DNA of 64,000 bases, from positions 81,536-145,535 of the forward strand of contig JABABD010000020.1 in NCBI GenBank assembly GCA_014238425.1, given 5' to 3'. Of the stretch, positions 8,153 through 15,954 are shown piece after piece. The translations under genes were made by a program, and so were the position numbers. Under the pieces are notes generated by a model, which was not told the DNA's origin, made no database searches, and saw only the letters and a program-made list of their open reading frames with translations. The stretch comes from Flavobacteriaceae bacterium (GTDB lineage: Bacteria > Bacteroidota > Bacteroidia > Flavobacteriales > Flavobacteriaceae). The first letter of the stretch is position 1; every line of letters starts with the position of its first letter.

Positions 8153-9706
8153 ATGGCAACAGCAACAATAGATTTCGGAATGGACCAAGCATTAAGAGAG
8201 CTTGGCATCAAAGATATAAATGAAGGGACCTCAACAGGATCAAATAACTTTTCAAACGGAGAGATTATTGCATCTTATTCTCCAGTAGATGGCCAGCTTA
8301 TCGGTAAAGTAAAAACGACCACTAGAGAAGATTACGAAAAAGTTATGGATGCGGCTACTAAAGCTTTTCAAAGTTTTAGAGATATGCCAGCGCCACAAAG
8401 AGGCGAGATCGTGCGTCAATTTGGCAACAAACTTAGAGAGTTAAAAGAACCATTAGGAAAGCTTGTATCTTACGAAATGGGAAAATCTTTACAAGAAGGT
8501 TATGGAGAAGTTCAAGAAATGATTGACATCTGTGATTTTGCAGTAGGGTTATCAAGACAATTAAACGGACAAACAATTCCTTCTGAGCGTCCAGGACACG
8601 TCATGAGGGAACAATGGCATCCAATTGGTGTTGTGGGGATTATTTCGGCATTTAACTTTCCAGTAGCCGTTTGGGCTTGGAACACTGCTTTAGCATGGAT
8701 TTGTGGTGATGTATGTGTTTGGAAAGCGTCTGAAAAAGCACCTTTATGTTCTGTTGCTTGTCAAAATATAATCGCAGGAATCTTAAAAGAAAATAACTTA
8801 CCAGAAGGTATTTCATGTATCATAAATGGAGACTATAGAGTTGGTGAATTCATGACTACTGATGCTAGAATTCCTTTAGTTTCTGCTACAGGTTCTACCA
8901 GAATGGGAAGAATAGTTGGCGCCACAGTTGCAGAACGTTTTGGAAAATCGTTATTAGAATTAGGAGGAAATAACGCCATCATTATTACGCCTTCTGCAGA
9001 TTTAAAAGTAGTAGTTCCTGGTGCTGTATTTGGCGCTGTTGGAACTTGTGGACAACGTTGTACATCTACAAGACGACTAATTATTCATGAATCTGTTTAT
9101 GATAAAGTAAGAGATGCTATAGTTAGCGCTTATGGCCAATTAACTATTGGAAATCCATTAGACGAAAGAAATCATATTGGTCCTTTAATTGATAAAGATG
9201 CTGTAAACACTTATTTGGCTGCTATTGAAAAAGCGAAAGCTGAAGGTGGAAATGTATTAGTTGAAGGTGGTGTTTTAGAAGGGGAAGGTTATGAAAGTGG
9301 TTGTTATGTAAAACCAGCCATTATTGAAGCTGAAAACCATTTTGAAATTGTGCAACATGAAACGTTTGCTCCAATTTTATATTTAATGAAATATTCTGGA
9401 GAGGTAGAAAATGCTATTGACAAACAAAATGGCGTTGCTCAAGGTCTATCGTCTGCCATCATGACCAACGAAATGAAAGAAGCTGAGAAGTTTTTATCGT
9501 ATGCTGGTTCTGATTGCGGAATTGCAAATGTAAATATTGGAACGTCTGGTGCAGAAATTGGTGGTGCTTTTGGAGGTGAAAAAGAAACAGGTGGCGGACG
9601 CGAGTCTGGATCTGATGCTTGGAAAGTTTACATGCGTAGACAAACAAATACAGTAAACTATTCAGACGAATTGCCTTTAGCACAAGGAATTAAGTTCGAT
9701 TTGTAA
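8153..9706 (+). CDS. amaB: Aldehyde dehydrogenase, ALDH7 type (likely aminoadipate-semialdehyde dehydrogenase)
   Basis: The 517-residue protein has the catalytic cysteine in GTCGQRCTSTRR (Cys303) and the general base in ELGGNN (Glu269). The flanking sequences, including SAFNFPVAVWAWN and GGEKETGGGRESGSDAWK, match the ALDH7/antiquitin branch, whose members oxidise L-2-aminoadipate 6-semialdehyde to aminoadipate in lysine breakdown using NAD+. It has no signal peptide and is cytosolic. No other lysine-catabolic gene is adjacent; it is monocistronic, with its own promoter and a strong terminator. The substrate assignment is inferred from family resemblance. Confidence 0.88.
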   Translation: MATATIDFGMDQALRELGIKDINEGTSTGSNNFSNGEIIASYSPVDGQLIGKVKTTTREDYEKVMDAATKAFQSFRDMPAPQRGEIVRQFGNKLRELKEPLGKLVSYEMGKSLQEGYGEVQEMIDICDFAVGLSRQLNGQTIPSERPGHVMREQWHPIGVVGIISAFNFPVAVWAWNTALAWICGDVCVWKASEKAPLCSVACQNIIAGILKENNLPEGISCIINGDYRVGEFMTTDARIPLVSATGSTRMGRIVGATVAERFGKSLLELGGNNAIIITPSADLKVVVPGAVFGAVGTCGQRCTSTRRLIIHESVYDKVRDAIVSAYGQLTIGNPLDERNHIGPLIDKDAVNTYLAAIEKAKAEGGNVLVEGGVLEGEGYESGCYVKPAIIEAENHFEIVQHETFAPILYLMKYSGEVENAIDKQNGVAQGLSSAIMTNEMKEAEKFLSYAGSDCGIANVNIGTSGAEIGGAFGGEKETGGGRESGSDAWKVYMRRQTNTVNYSDELPLAQGIKFDL

Positions 9707-9726
9707 GAATTATCTTTAATATATTT

Positions 9727-9760
9727 AAAATCCGCTTCTTGTCGAAGCGGATTTTTGTTT
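9727..9760 (+). terminator. Rho-independent terminator after the aldehyde dehydrogenase gene
   Basis: A perfect 12-bp stem, AAAATCCGCTTC (9727-9738) with GAAGCGGATTTT (9744-9755), has a 5-base loop and a T-rich tail. Confidence 0.85.
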
Positions 9761-9883
9761 TTTAAACGATATTTTATGCGTTTAAACGATAGCTCCCGTT
9801 GTTATCCCATCAAACAATTTGGCAAATGTTAAAAACTGTTAAAAATTTAATAATTTAACAGTCAATAACTTAAACCTTCAACT

Positions 9884-10819
9884 ATGAGTAAAAGAACATC
9901 TTACCTTCTCGGTATGTTGCTCACTATCGTTATCGGTACCTTATTGTATTGTTATCTCTGCGACAATTGTAATTGCAGCGGGACTACAAATACTGAAGGA
10001 ACCATTGATAATAGTGTAGTGGACACACCGACAACAGATGCCAAAAAAGCAACTTTTAACCCATTTAGTATTAATGGCGAGAACGGTGATATTGGCATTA
10101 GCAGTAACGATAACTTTAATTTCAACTTGTCAAATTTTTCAGCATTAATGCCAGTGTCAGCAAATGTTGATGCCGCCTTAGCAAAACTTAAAGATTATCT
10201 AACAGCAAATCCTGGAAAGTCTATTGATATCACAGGGTATTACACTTCTGATGAAGCTAATAACTCAGCCTTCCCTAATCTTGGATTGGCAAGAGCGAAT
10301 TCCGTAAAAAACTATTTCGTACTTAAAGGAATGTCTTCTAAAGATCTCGACACTTATGGAGAACTTAAAGATGACCTTGTAGCTGATGCTGATAACATAC
10401 TTCATGGACCAATTTCTTTTGGAGTTAGTACAGGCAGCGCTACTACAGAAGCCGATATGAAAATATTAGGCGATAAAATTAAAGCAAATCCTTTGGTGTT
10501 ATATTTTAATACAGGACAAGCTGCAATAAATCTCACAGCAGATCAGCGTCAAAAAATCGCCGATATTTCAAGATATCTTGATAAAGTAGATGGTGCTTCT
10601 TGCAATGTTGTTGGGCATACTGACAACACAGGTGGAAGAGACACTAACGTTAAGCTTGGGCAAGACAGAGCAGAATTTGGAAAAGCCTATCTCGTAAGAA
10701 ATGGTATTCCAGCCTCTAAAATAAATGCATCTTCAAAAGGACCAGATGAGCCTATTGCAGATAACGCTACAGAAGAAGGCCGAGCAAAAAACAGAAGAAC
10801 AGTAATAACAATTAACTAA
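9884..10819 (+). CDS. OmpA family protein, inner-membrane-anchored type
   Basis: The 311-residue protein begins with an uncleaved hydrophobic anchor (about residues 7-25) followed by a Cys-rich stretch (CDNCNC). Residues about 85-165 look like a degenerate OmpA-like fold (ITGYYTSDE, LARANSVKNY), and 195-311 form a canonical OmpA_C domain with GHTDNTG and a terminal NRRTV, the peptidoglycan-contacting motifs. It probably tethers the envelope to the cell wall. A second gene follows after 15 bases and a terminator closes the pair, so the two should be cotranscribed. Transcription probably starts in 9761-9883; I see no clear -7 box there. Confidence 0.85.
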   Translation: MSKRTSYLLGMLLTIVIGTLLYCYLCDNCNCSGTTNTEGTIDNSVVDTPTTDAKKATFNPFSINGENGDIGISSNDNFNFNLSNFSALMPVSANVDAALAKLKDYLTANPGKSIDITGYYTSDEANNSAFPNLGLARANSVKNYFVLKGMSSKDLDTYGELKDDLVADADNILHGPISFGVSTGSATTEADMKILGDKIKANPLVLYFNTGQAAINLTADQRQKIADISRYLDKVDGASCNVVGHTDNTGGRDTNVKLGQDRAEFGKAYLVRNGIPASKINASSKGPDEPIADNATEEGRAKNRRTVITIN

Positions 10820-10834
10820 TAAAAACAAGATATT

Positions 10835-11362
10835 ATGAATTGGTGTATTTTAATCCCAGCATTAGTTGGACTTTTATGTGGAATCCTCGGTTATCTTTTA
10901 GGAAGATTACTAGGAGGCGGAAACAATAATATAGATGATTGGAAAAGCAGAAATGCGCAATTACAAGCAGATTTAGATGCCTGTAGAAGCAAATTATCTG
11001 TAAAAGGACCTTCAGCAGCAAGTACAAGCTCTAGCATTGCATCATCTTTTGCTGCTGCAGGAGTTGCTTTTAATGCCAATGCAGCTAAAGCAGTATTTGG
11101 AAAACGTATTAAAGAAAACGATTTGACTGTTGTTGAGGGCATTGGTCCGAAAATACAAGAGCTTTTCCACAATCATGATGTAATGACATGGGCTTCCTTA
11201 GCAAACTGTACTGTAGATAAATGTCAACAAGTTCTAGATAGTGGTGGTGACCGTTTTAAGATCCACAATCCAGGCACATGGCCGAAACAAGCAGGTTTAG
11301 CTGCTGAAGGCAAATGGCAAGAGCTTTTAGATTGGCAAGATGCTCTTGATGGAGGCAAATAA
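10835..11362 (+). CDS. Membrane-anchored protein with helix-hairpin-helix-like (H3TH) domain
   Basis: The 175-residue protein has an N-terminal hydrophobic segment rich in Gly and Leu (residues 3-28), a short coiled coil and an Ala/Ser linker. The C-terminal domain contains LTVVEGIGPKIQELFHNH and continues to the end. The VEGIGPK...L signature is that of helix-hairpin-helix / flap-endonuclease H3TH-like domains, which normally bind DNA or act as compact structural modules. No catalytic residues are evident. Its partner upstream is an OmpA-family envelope protein, which makes a nuclease role doubtful; a structural envelope role is equally possible. Confidence 0.75.
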   Translation: MNWCILIPALVGLLCGILGYLLGRLLGGGNNNIDDWKSRNAQLQADLDACRSKLSVKGPSAASTSSSIASSFAAAGVAFNANAAKAVFGKRIKENDLTVVEGIGPKIQELFHNHDVMTWASLANCTVDKCQQVLDSGGDRFKIHNPGTWPKQAGLAAEGKWQELLDWQDALDGGK

Positions 11363-11389
11363 ATAATTCGTTAAACAATAAATCAACTT

Positions 11390-11420
11390 AAAAAGCCGTT
11401 TCCAAAGGAAACGGCTTTTT
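11390..11420 (+). terminator. Rho-independent terminator of the OmpA/H3TH operon
   Basis: A perfect 14-bp stem, AAAAAGCCGTTTCC (11390-11403) with GGAAACGGCTTTTT (11407-11420), has a 3-base loop. The start codon of the next gene follows two bases later. Confidence 0.88.
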
Positions 11421-11421
11421 A

Positions 11422-11685
11422 ATGGAACAAAAATATATCATAGGTCTCGTTGTAATAAGCTTTATATTAACAAATGCTGTTGCATATTTAGACGAAGGTT
11501 TACGAAATTTTGACTATTTAAATCATCTGGGGGATTGGATTGCACTCATTATGTATACAACCGCATTTCTAGTAATTCCTTTATTGCTTTTCTTTGGAGT
11601 AAGAAAGAAGCTTAATAATAGATTTGCTTTCTCTCTTTTTGGGTTTGTTCCAACTGTATTATTGATATTACTTCAATTATCGTAG
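11422..11685 (+). CDS. Small membrane protein, three predicted spans
   Basis: The 87-residue protein is strongly hydrophobic, with likely spans at about 4-22, 38-59 and 67-85 separated by short charged loops (DEGLRNFDYL, RKKLNNR). I do not recognise the family. Its ATG lies 2 bases after the terminator hairpin of the preceding operon, so it would have to be expressed by readthrough or from a promoter inside that region. This makes it less certain than its neighbours, although the membrane topology is convincing. Confidence 0.6.
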   Translation: MEQKYIIGLVVISFILTNAVAYLDEGLRNFDYLNHLGDWIALIMYTTAFLVIPLLLFFGVRKKLNNRFAFSLFGFVPTVLLILLQLS

Positions 11686-11693
11686 AAAAAATA

Positions 11694-11760
11694 AAACCTC
11701 ATTTCAGTGCCGGAACTTTGTCGGGAGAAACGAGGCTTATTTATGTAATTGATTAATAGC
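11694..11760. repeat. Structured repeat unit 1 (nested hairpin plus conserved TGATTAATAGC tail)
   Basis: The unit has outer arms AAACCTCATTTC and GAAACGAGGCTT, an inner CCG/CGG pairing, and ends in GTAATTGATTAATAGC. A second unit of the same plan begins exactly 200 bases downstream. The loops differ but the pairing and the tail are kept. Neither unit ends in a T run, so I do not call them terminators. Confidence 0.55.
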
Positions 11761-11893
11761 AGGGCTAAAATCGTAATTATAAGTTTATCCTGTATAAAAT
11801 AATCTATGATTGGCATAAAAAAATGTATAATTGGTAGTCTTTTGCATTTTTTTGGGATGAACTGCTATTTTACTGATACCCAAATGATAAGAA

Positions 11894-11959
11894 AAATCCT
11901 CGCTTCAGTATTCCTTTAGGTACTTAAAGCAAGGATTTCACAGGTAACTGATTAATAGC
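11894..11959. repeat. Structured repeat unit 2
   Basis: The outer arms AAATCCTCGCTT and AAGCAAGGATTT pair with one mismatch, the inner GTA..CCT / AGG.TAC pairs, and the unit ends in GTAACTGATTAATAGC, one base different from unit 1. Together the two units occupy much of the 457-base gap between 11686 and 12142, in which I found no convincing gene. Confidence 0.55.
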
Positions 11960-12090
11960 GCTGTAAATATCTTGATGTTTTATTATTTCAATGTCACTTA
12001 GACAAGTCTCTTTCGTTAAGTTTTATTGTCAAGTCTGAGTTATATAATTTTATACCGCTAACTTATGATAAGTTAATAATATTGAATACC

Positions 12091-12123
12091 ACATATGTAA
12101 CAAACACTACAACATATGTAACA
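12091..12123. repeat. Tandem ACATATGTAACA sites, 21 bases apart
   Basis: Two identical 12-base words at 12091-12102 and 12112-12123 start 21 bases apart, close to two helical turns. A related pair with the same 21-base TGTAACA spacing lies at 30704-30731. This is the layout of a regulator-binding site, but here it sits between two convergent genes, so its target is unclear. Confidence 0.5.
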
Positions 12124-12142
12124 TTTACAAAAAAACTAAACG

Positions 12143-13276
12143 TTAACTATACTTGACTTTACGGAGAATTCGTATGCTTTCCTTGTAGTTATCATAAACC
12201 TCATTGCCTGCTAGTTTTATATATGGACGTGCATCATTGAGCTTTTCCATGGCATCGTCAAAATCATTGAAGTAACAAATAAGATAGGTTTCAGGAAGAT
12301 TTATTAAATCTGTCTGCTCATTTTTTCTAAGCGCTATGCCTTTTTTAAGTTTATCTATAATAGCATTATTTGTATTGTAAATGTGATGCAAGACTTTTTT
12401 ATCAAACTGAGGTGCTTCGAACAATAAAGAGGTGTTGATATTATAATTGGCATTATTTTCAAAATGAATGATAGTTTCTTCAAGTGGATAATATTTAGAC
12501 GAATTATGAAGCCCAAGATTTACATACTCTACAATCTTAAAACTATCTTCATCAAACCCAATAGAGACCTCATCCAAAGTTGAATAGAATAATCTGACTT
12601 GCTCATTGATCAGCTCGATATCTACACGAGAGAAAAACGTTTCATTCTTCACTATTTTTTCTTGTCCAGCCCAACACAATACAAAATACTCTTTAAAGAC
12701 CTTGTATTGCGGGTTGTAATCTTGCCGTTTGTTCATGAAATGCATGACGCCATCAAGTGTATATTCAATATTGTTTTGGGCATGACTCTCAATAGCCTGT
12801 ACAATCTTGGAATTAGCATCCTTTATTTCTATATCAAAAACCTTGGGCATACTCATGCTACCGTCTCTAAAGAACACAGCGCCTCCATAATACTTCCAGA
12901 TATTCTTCTTTAAAGATGTGATCTTATCTATAGCTCTTATCGTCACAAGTCCGACAACTTTATCATCTGGAAGATGTGGAAATGGAATATTCTCGTACTG
13001 TACAATAGGCGGATGCGTCAAGTAGGCGTTGATAAGATTCTGAATCTTACTATCGTCAAAAAAATCGACACCTATAATATTATTATCCTCATCCTCAACA
13101 CCAATAACAATATATGAGTTGTTTTTAGGATTGCTGTTCGAAAGCGCACAAATATGTTTTAAGAATTTTGCCTTACCTTCTTTATGCGTGATATCAATCT
13201 TTCGTTTTTTGTCATAAAAACTGTTCTCATCGTTGTGAGCCAATAAATTTTTAATCAACAAACGCTTATTAATCAT
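12143..13276 (-). CDS. AlbA_2 / Schlafen-like putative DNA-binding protein
   Basis: The 377-residue protein has the AlbA_2 (divergent AAA-4, Schlafen-like) pattern in its first half: E/D-x-K-x-G-KAKFLKHICALSNS, then YIVIGVEDEDNNIIGV and a LVTIRAI strand. In this family the domain is linked to nucleic-acid binding, and sometimes to nuclease activity. The second half (about residues 170-377) is not recognised. It ends one base before the start of the SDR gene upstream on the same strand, so the two are tightly coupled. I recall the same pair in other flavobacteria, but its purpose is unknown to me. Confidence 0.7.
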   Translation of the reverse strand: MINKRLLIKNLLAHNDENSFYDKKRKIDITHKEGKAKFLKHICALSNSNPKNNSYIVIGVEDEDNNIIGVDFFDDSKIQNLINAYLTHPPIVQYENIPFPHLPDDKVVGLVTIRAIDKITSLKKNIWKYYGGAVFFRDGSMSMPKVFDIEIKDANSKIVQAIESHAQNNIEYTLDGVMHFMNKRQDYNPQYKVFKEYFVLCWAGQEKIVKNETFFSRVDIELINEQVRLFYSTLDEVSIGFDEDSFKIVEYVNLGLHNSSKYYPLEETIIHFENNANYNINTSLLFEAPQFDKKVLHHIYNTNNAIIDKLKKGIALRKNEQTDLINLPETYLICYFNDFDDAMEKLNDARPYIKLAGNEVYDNYKESIRILRKVKYS

Positions 13277-14029
13277 TTACATTTTCTTATTAATCGTCAC
13301 ATTATTTGCCTGTGCTGTGGGGAAGACTAACAAGTCTGCAATATTTACATGTGCAGGTCGAGTAATGGCAAAGTGAATAATCTCTGCTATATCTTCAGGT
13401 TGCAATGCTTTGTAACCTTTATATACTCCATCTGCAACGGTATCTCCTTTAAAACGCACTTGTGAGAATTCTGTCTCTACCATTCCTGGATTAATAGCAC
13501 ATACCTTAATACCAAAAGGGTTTAGATCAATACGCATTCCTTTAGTAATGGCATCAACGGCATGTTTACTCGCACAATAGACATTCCCTTTAGGGTACAC
13601 CTCTTTACCAGCTGAAGATCCAATATTTATTATATGTCCGGATTGCCGTTCAGACATCTGCGGGATAATAGCTCTGCTCACATATAATAACCCCATAACA
13701 TTAATATCCATCATCGCATCCCAATCATCTGTGCTACCATCCTGTATAAAATCCAGACCATGAGCATTACCAGCATTATTTATAAGGATGTCTATTTTAG
13801 AAAAATCGCTAGGCAGAGAATCTATCGCCTTAAATGTTGCTTCTTTATCTCTTACATCAAAATTGAGCGTATGCACATCTGTTTGCCTCTCGAGTGCCGA
13901 TTTAATCGTGTCTAACCGCTCTTGACGTCTGCCACAAAGCACAAGATTAATACCGTGTTTTGCAAACTCATGAGCTGTTGCGCGACCTATACCACTTGTG
14001 GCTCCTGTAATAAATGCTGTTTTTTTCAT
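13277..14029 (-). CDS. Short-chain dehydrogenase/reductase (YdfG-like)
   Basis: The 250-residue classical SDR has the nucleotide-binding GATSGIG (residues 9-15), NNAG at 84-87, the catalytic Ser near 138-139, and YCASK with Tyr151 and Lys155. The sequence resembles YdfG / 3-hydroxy acid or serine dehydrogenases, which oxidise beta-hydroxy acids with NADP+, but the substrate cannot be fixed from motifs. It is the first gene of a two-gene unit with the AlbA_2-type protein. A TAATTTTG box at 14033-14040 lies on the opposite strand, facing the divergent DUF4382 gene. Confidence 0.88.
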   Translation of the reverse strand: MKKTAFITGATSGIGRATAHEFAKHGINLVLCGRRQERLDTIKSALERQTDVHTLNFDVRDKEATFKAIDSLPSDFSKIDILINNAGNAHGLDFIQDGSTDDWDAMMDINVMGLLYVSRAIIPQMSERQSGHIINIGSSAGKEVYPKGNVYCASKHAVDAITKGMRIDLNPFGIKVCAINPGMVETEFSQVRFKGDTVADGVYKGYKALQPEDIAEIIHFAITRPAHVNIADLLVFPTAQANNVTINKKM

Positions 14030-14125
14030 TTATAATTTTGTTTCATCCTGATATTCATGCTTTTGAACTTAAAAAAAGTCCAAAAAACCTTACAAAACGT
14101 ATATTTACCTATAAACCCTCAAGAT

Positions 14126-14932
14126 ATGAAGACTTTAAAAACCCTGAAACTAATTTTTGTGACTTTATTAATTGTTACTGGTATTAGTTGCGATAACGAA
14201 CCCAATAACTCTGATTCTCAAGGACCAGCATCAATTTCTGTTAGATTGCAGGATATGCCTGGAGACTACGAGAACGTTTTTGTAGATGTTATGGATGTTA
14301 TGGTAAAGTATGATAGTGATGAGGGAGAAAACGGTTGGCAGAGTTTAGAAGCCATTAATACTGGAGTTTATGACCTCCTTGAATTAACGGGTGGTGTTGA
14401 TGTGTTATTAGTAGATAATTATGAAATTCCTTCAGGTGTTTTGAAACAAGTTCGACTAGTTCTTGGTGAAGAAAATTCTGTGGTGATTGAAGGAGACACG
14501 TTGCCTTTGAGTACTCCTAGCGCTCAACAATCTGGATTAAAAATCCATGTTAACCAAGCTCTTGAACCTAATATAAACTACACATTCCTATTAGATTTTG
14601 ATGTTGATGAATCAATTGTCATGGCTGGAAACTCAGGAAATATCATCTTAAAACCAAGACTTAGAGCCAGTGTTGAAGCTTTATCAGGTATTATTATAGG
14701 CAGTGTAGTACCTGCCGATGTTCAAACTGAGATTACAGCTACTAATGGAACAGATACTATCTCCGCTTTTGCAGACTCAGATGGCAACTTCATGTTAGTA
14801 GGATTACCTGAAGGTTCATATACAGTTACGATAACTCCTGATACTAGCTCAGAATTAGCAGAACAAACGATTGAAAATGTTGAAGTAACAGTTGGTAACA
14901 CAACAGATTTGGGTGAAATAATCCTGAATTAA
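14126..14932 (+). CDS. DUF4382 lipoprotein with C-terminal carboxypeptidase-regulatory-like domain
   Basis: The ATG at 14126 is chosen because it starts a lipoprotein signal (MKTLKTLKL... GISC); the upstream in-frame extension has no signal. The mature part opens with a DUF4382 domain (SISVRLQDMPGDYENVFVDV, then about 120 residues of beta-strand pattern ending near LRASVEAL). The last about 80 residues form a transthyretin/carboxypeptidase-regulatory fold (GSVVPADVQT, DSDGNFMLVGLPEGSYTV). It is a surface or periplasmic protein of unknown role, found widely in Bacteroidota. Its stop overlaps the convergent aldo/keto reductase by 4 bases. Confidence 0.82.
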   Translation: MKTLKTLKLIFVTLLIVTGISCDNEPNNSDSQGPASISVRLQDMPGDYENVFVDVMDVMVKYDSDEGENGWQSLEAINTGVYDLLELTGGVDVLLVDNYEIPSGVLKQVRLVLGEENSVVIEGDTLPLSTPSAQQSGLKIHVNQALEPNINYTFLLDFDVDESIVMAGNSGNIILKPRLRASVEALSGIIIGSVVPADVQTEITATNGTDTISAFADSDGNFMLVGLPEGSYTVTITPDTSSELAEQTIENVEVTVGNTTDLGEIILN

Positions 14933-15798
14933 GGTACTTTATGTCCTTGACTTGCCACCAAGATCAAGAACCAATCTTGCAATTCCATATTAATTTTTGC
15001 TGCTTTTGCAGCATCTGTTATCCGTTTAGGTGTTGTTGTGCCAATGACTGGATGAATATTTGCTGGATGCTTCATAATCCAAGCCAACAATAACTGATCT
15101 TCGGTAGCATCATATTTTTCCAATAGTTCCCCTAACTGCTTATGAATACGTCTTGTCTGTTCATTGTCTTCCCTAAAGACATTACCCAAAGGCGACCATG
15201 CCATTGGTGTGATATCATTGGTAATCATTGTATCTAAAGTACCATCATGCATTGCCGTATGCGTTGTTAACGAGAACTCAATTTGATTTACAGAAATAGG
15301 CATTTTACTACCTATCATGTTCATTTGCGCTGGTGTAAAGTTAGACACGCCAAAATCCTTGATTTTTCCCTGCCGCATCAATTGTAAAATAGCCTCAGCA
15401 ATCTCATCTGAACGCATCAACGGACTTGGTCTGTGCATTAATATTACATCTAAATAATCTGTTTTCAAGAGTTTAAGGGATTCTTCAACAGACCAAATAA
15501 TATACTCTTTAGAGTATTCATAATGTCCAACCTTATTTTTACGGTCCCCACTTAAATGTTGAATACCGCATTTTGAAATCAGCTGTATGTCTTCTCTTTT
15601 AATATTGCTTTCAGCTAACGCAATTCCAAAATCTTCCTCAGTTGTATAGCCTCCATAAATATCAGCATGATCAAACGTAGTAATCTTATTTTCAATGCAA
15701 TGACTCATCAGCGAGGACATTTCTTTTTTATCTAGTTGCTTTCCCCAAGCGCCCCAAGTCATCGTGCCAGAAATAATACGTGAAAATTCTTTGTTCAT
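14929..15798 (-). CDS. Aldo/keto reductase (YdhF-like)
   Basis: The 289-residue protein has the AKR (beta/alpha)8 barrel signatures: FDHADIYGGYTTEEDFG with the catalytic Asp and Tyr, LISKCGI with the Lys, and the helix KLLKTDYLDVILMHRPSP with the His. GVSNFTPAQ and the C-terminal HPVIGTTTPKRI for NADP binding follow. The sequence is closest to the E. coli YdhF branch of oxidoreductases, whose natural substrates are not settled. It is divergent from the moxR/bat operon and unlikely to be functionally linked to it. Confidence 0.88.
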   Translation of the reverse strand: MNKEFSRIISGTMTWGAWGKQLDKKEMSSLMSHCIENKITTFDHADIYGGYTTEEDFGIALAESNIKREDIQLISKCGIQHLSGDRKNKVGHYEYSKEYIIWSVEESLKLLKTDYLDVILMHRPSPLMRSDEIAEAILQLMRQGKIKDFGVSNFTPAQMNMIGSKMPISVNQIEFSLTTHTAMHDGTLDTMITNDITPMAWSPLGNVFREDNEQTRRIHKQLGELLEKYDATEDQLLLAWIMKHPANIHPVIGTTTPKRITDAAKAAKINMELQDWFLILVASQGHKVP

Positions 15799-15907
15799 AG
15801 CTGAATTTGATAATGTTTAAAATTAACAAACAAATAACAGGAGATGGCTTTTAAATACTGGAATTTTTAACCAATTATTAACAGCTCTAACCGAATTATT
15901 TTAACAA

Positions 15908-15939
15908 TTTGCGATGTTGAAAATTAGGGCTTACATTCG
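15908..15939 (+). promoter_or_regulatory. Candidate promoter of the moxR-bat operon
   Basis: TTTG (15908-15911), a 20-base spacer and TACATTCG (15932-15939) match the Bacteroidota consensus with one mismatch in the -7 box. It lies 16 bases upstream of the first ATG. Confidence 0.5.
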
Positions 15940-15954
15940 CCTGGTAAATAATAC

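Noticed and set aside
9761..9791. Direct repeat TTTAAACGATA, 20 bases apart
   Set aside because: A single short repeat after the terminator in AT-rich DNA; no second locus was noticed, so it could be chance.
14057..14125. Upstream start of the DUF4382 gene
   Set aside because: It would put 23 residues before the lipoprotein signal; the ATG at 14126 is better.
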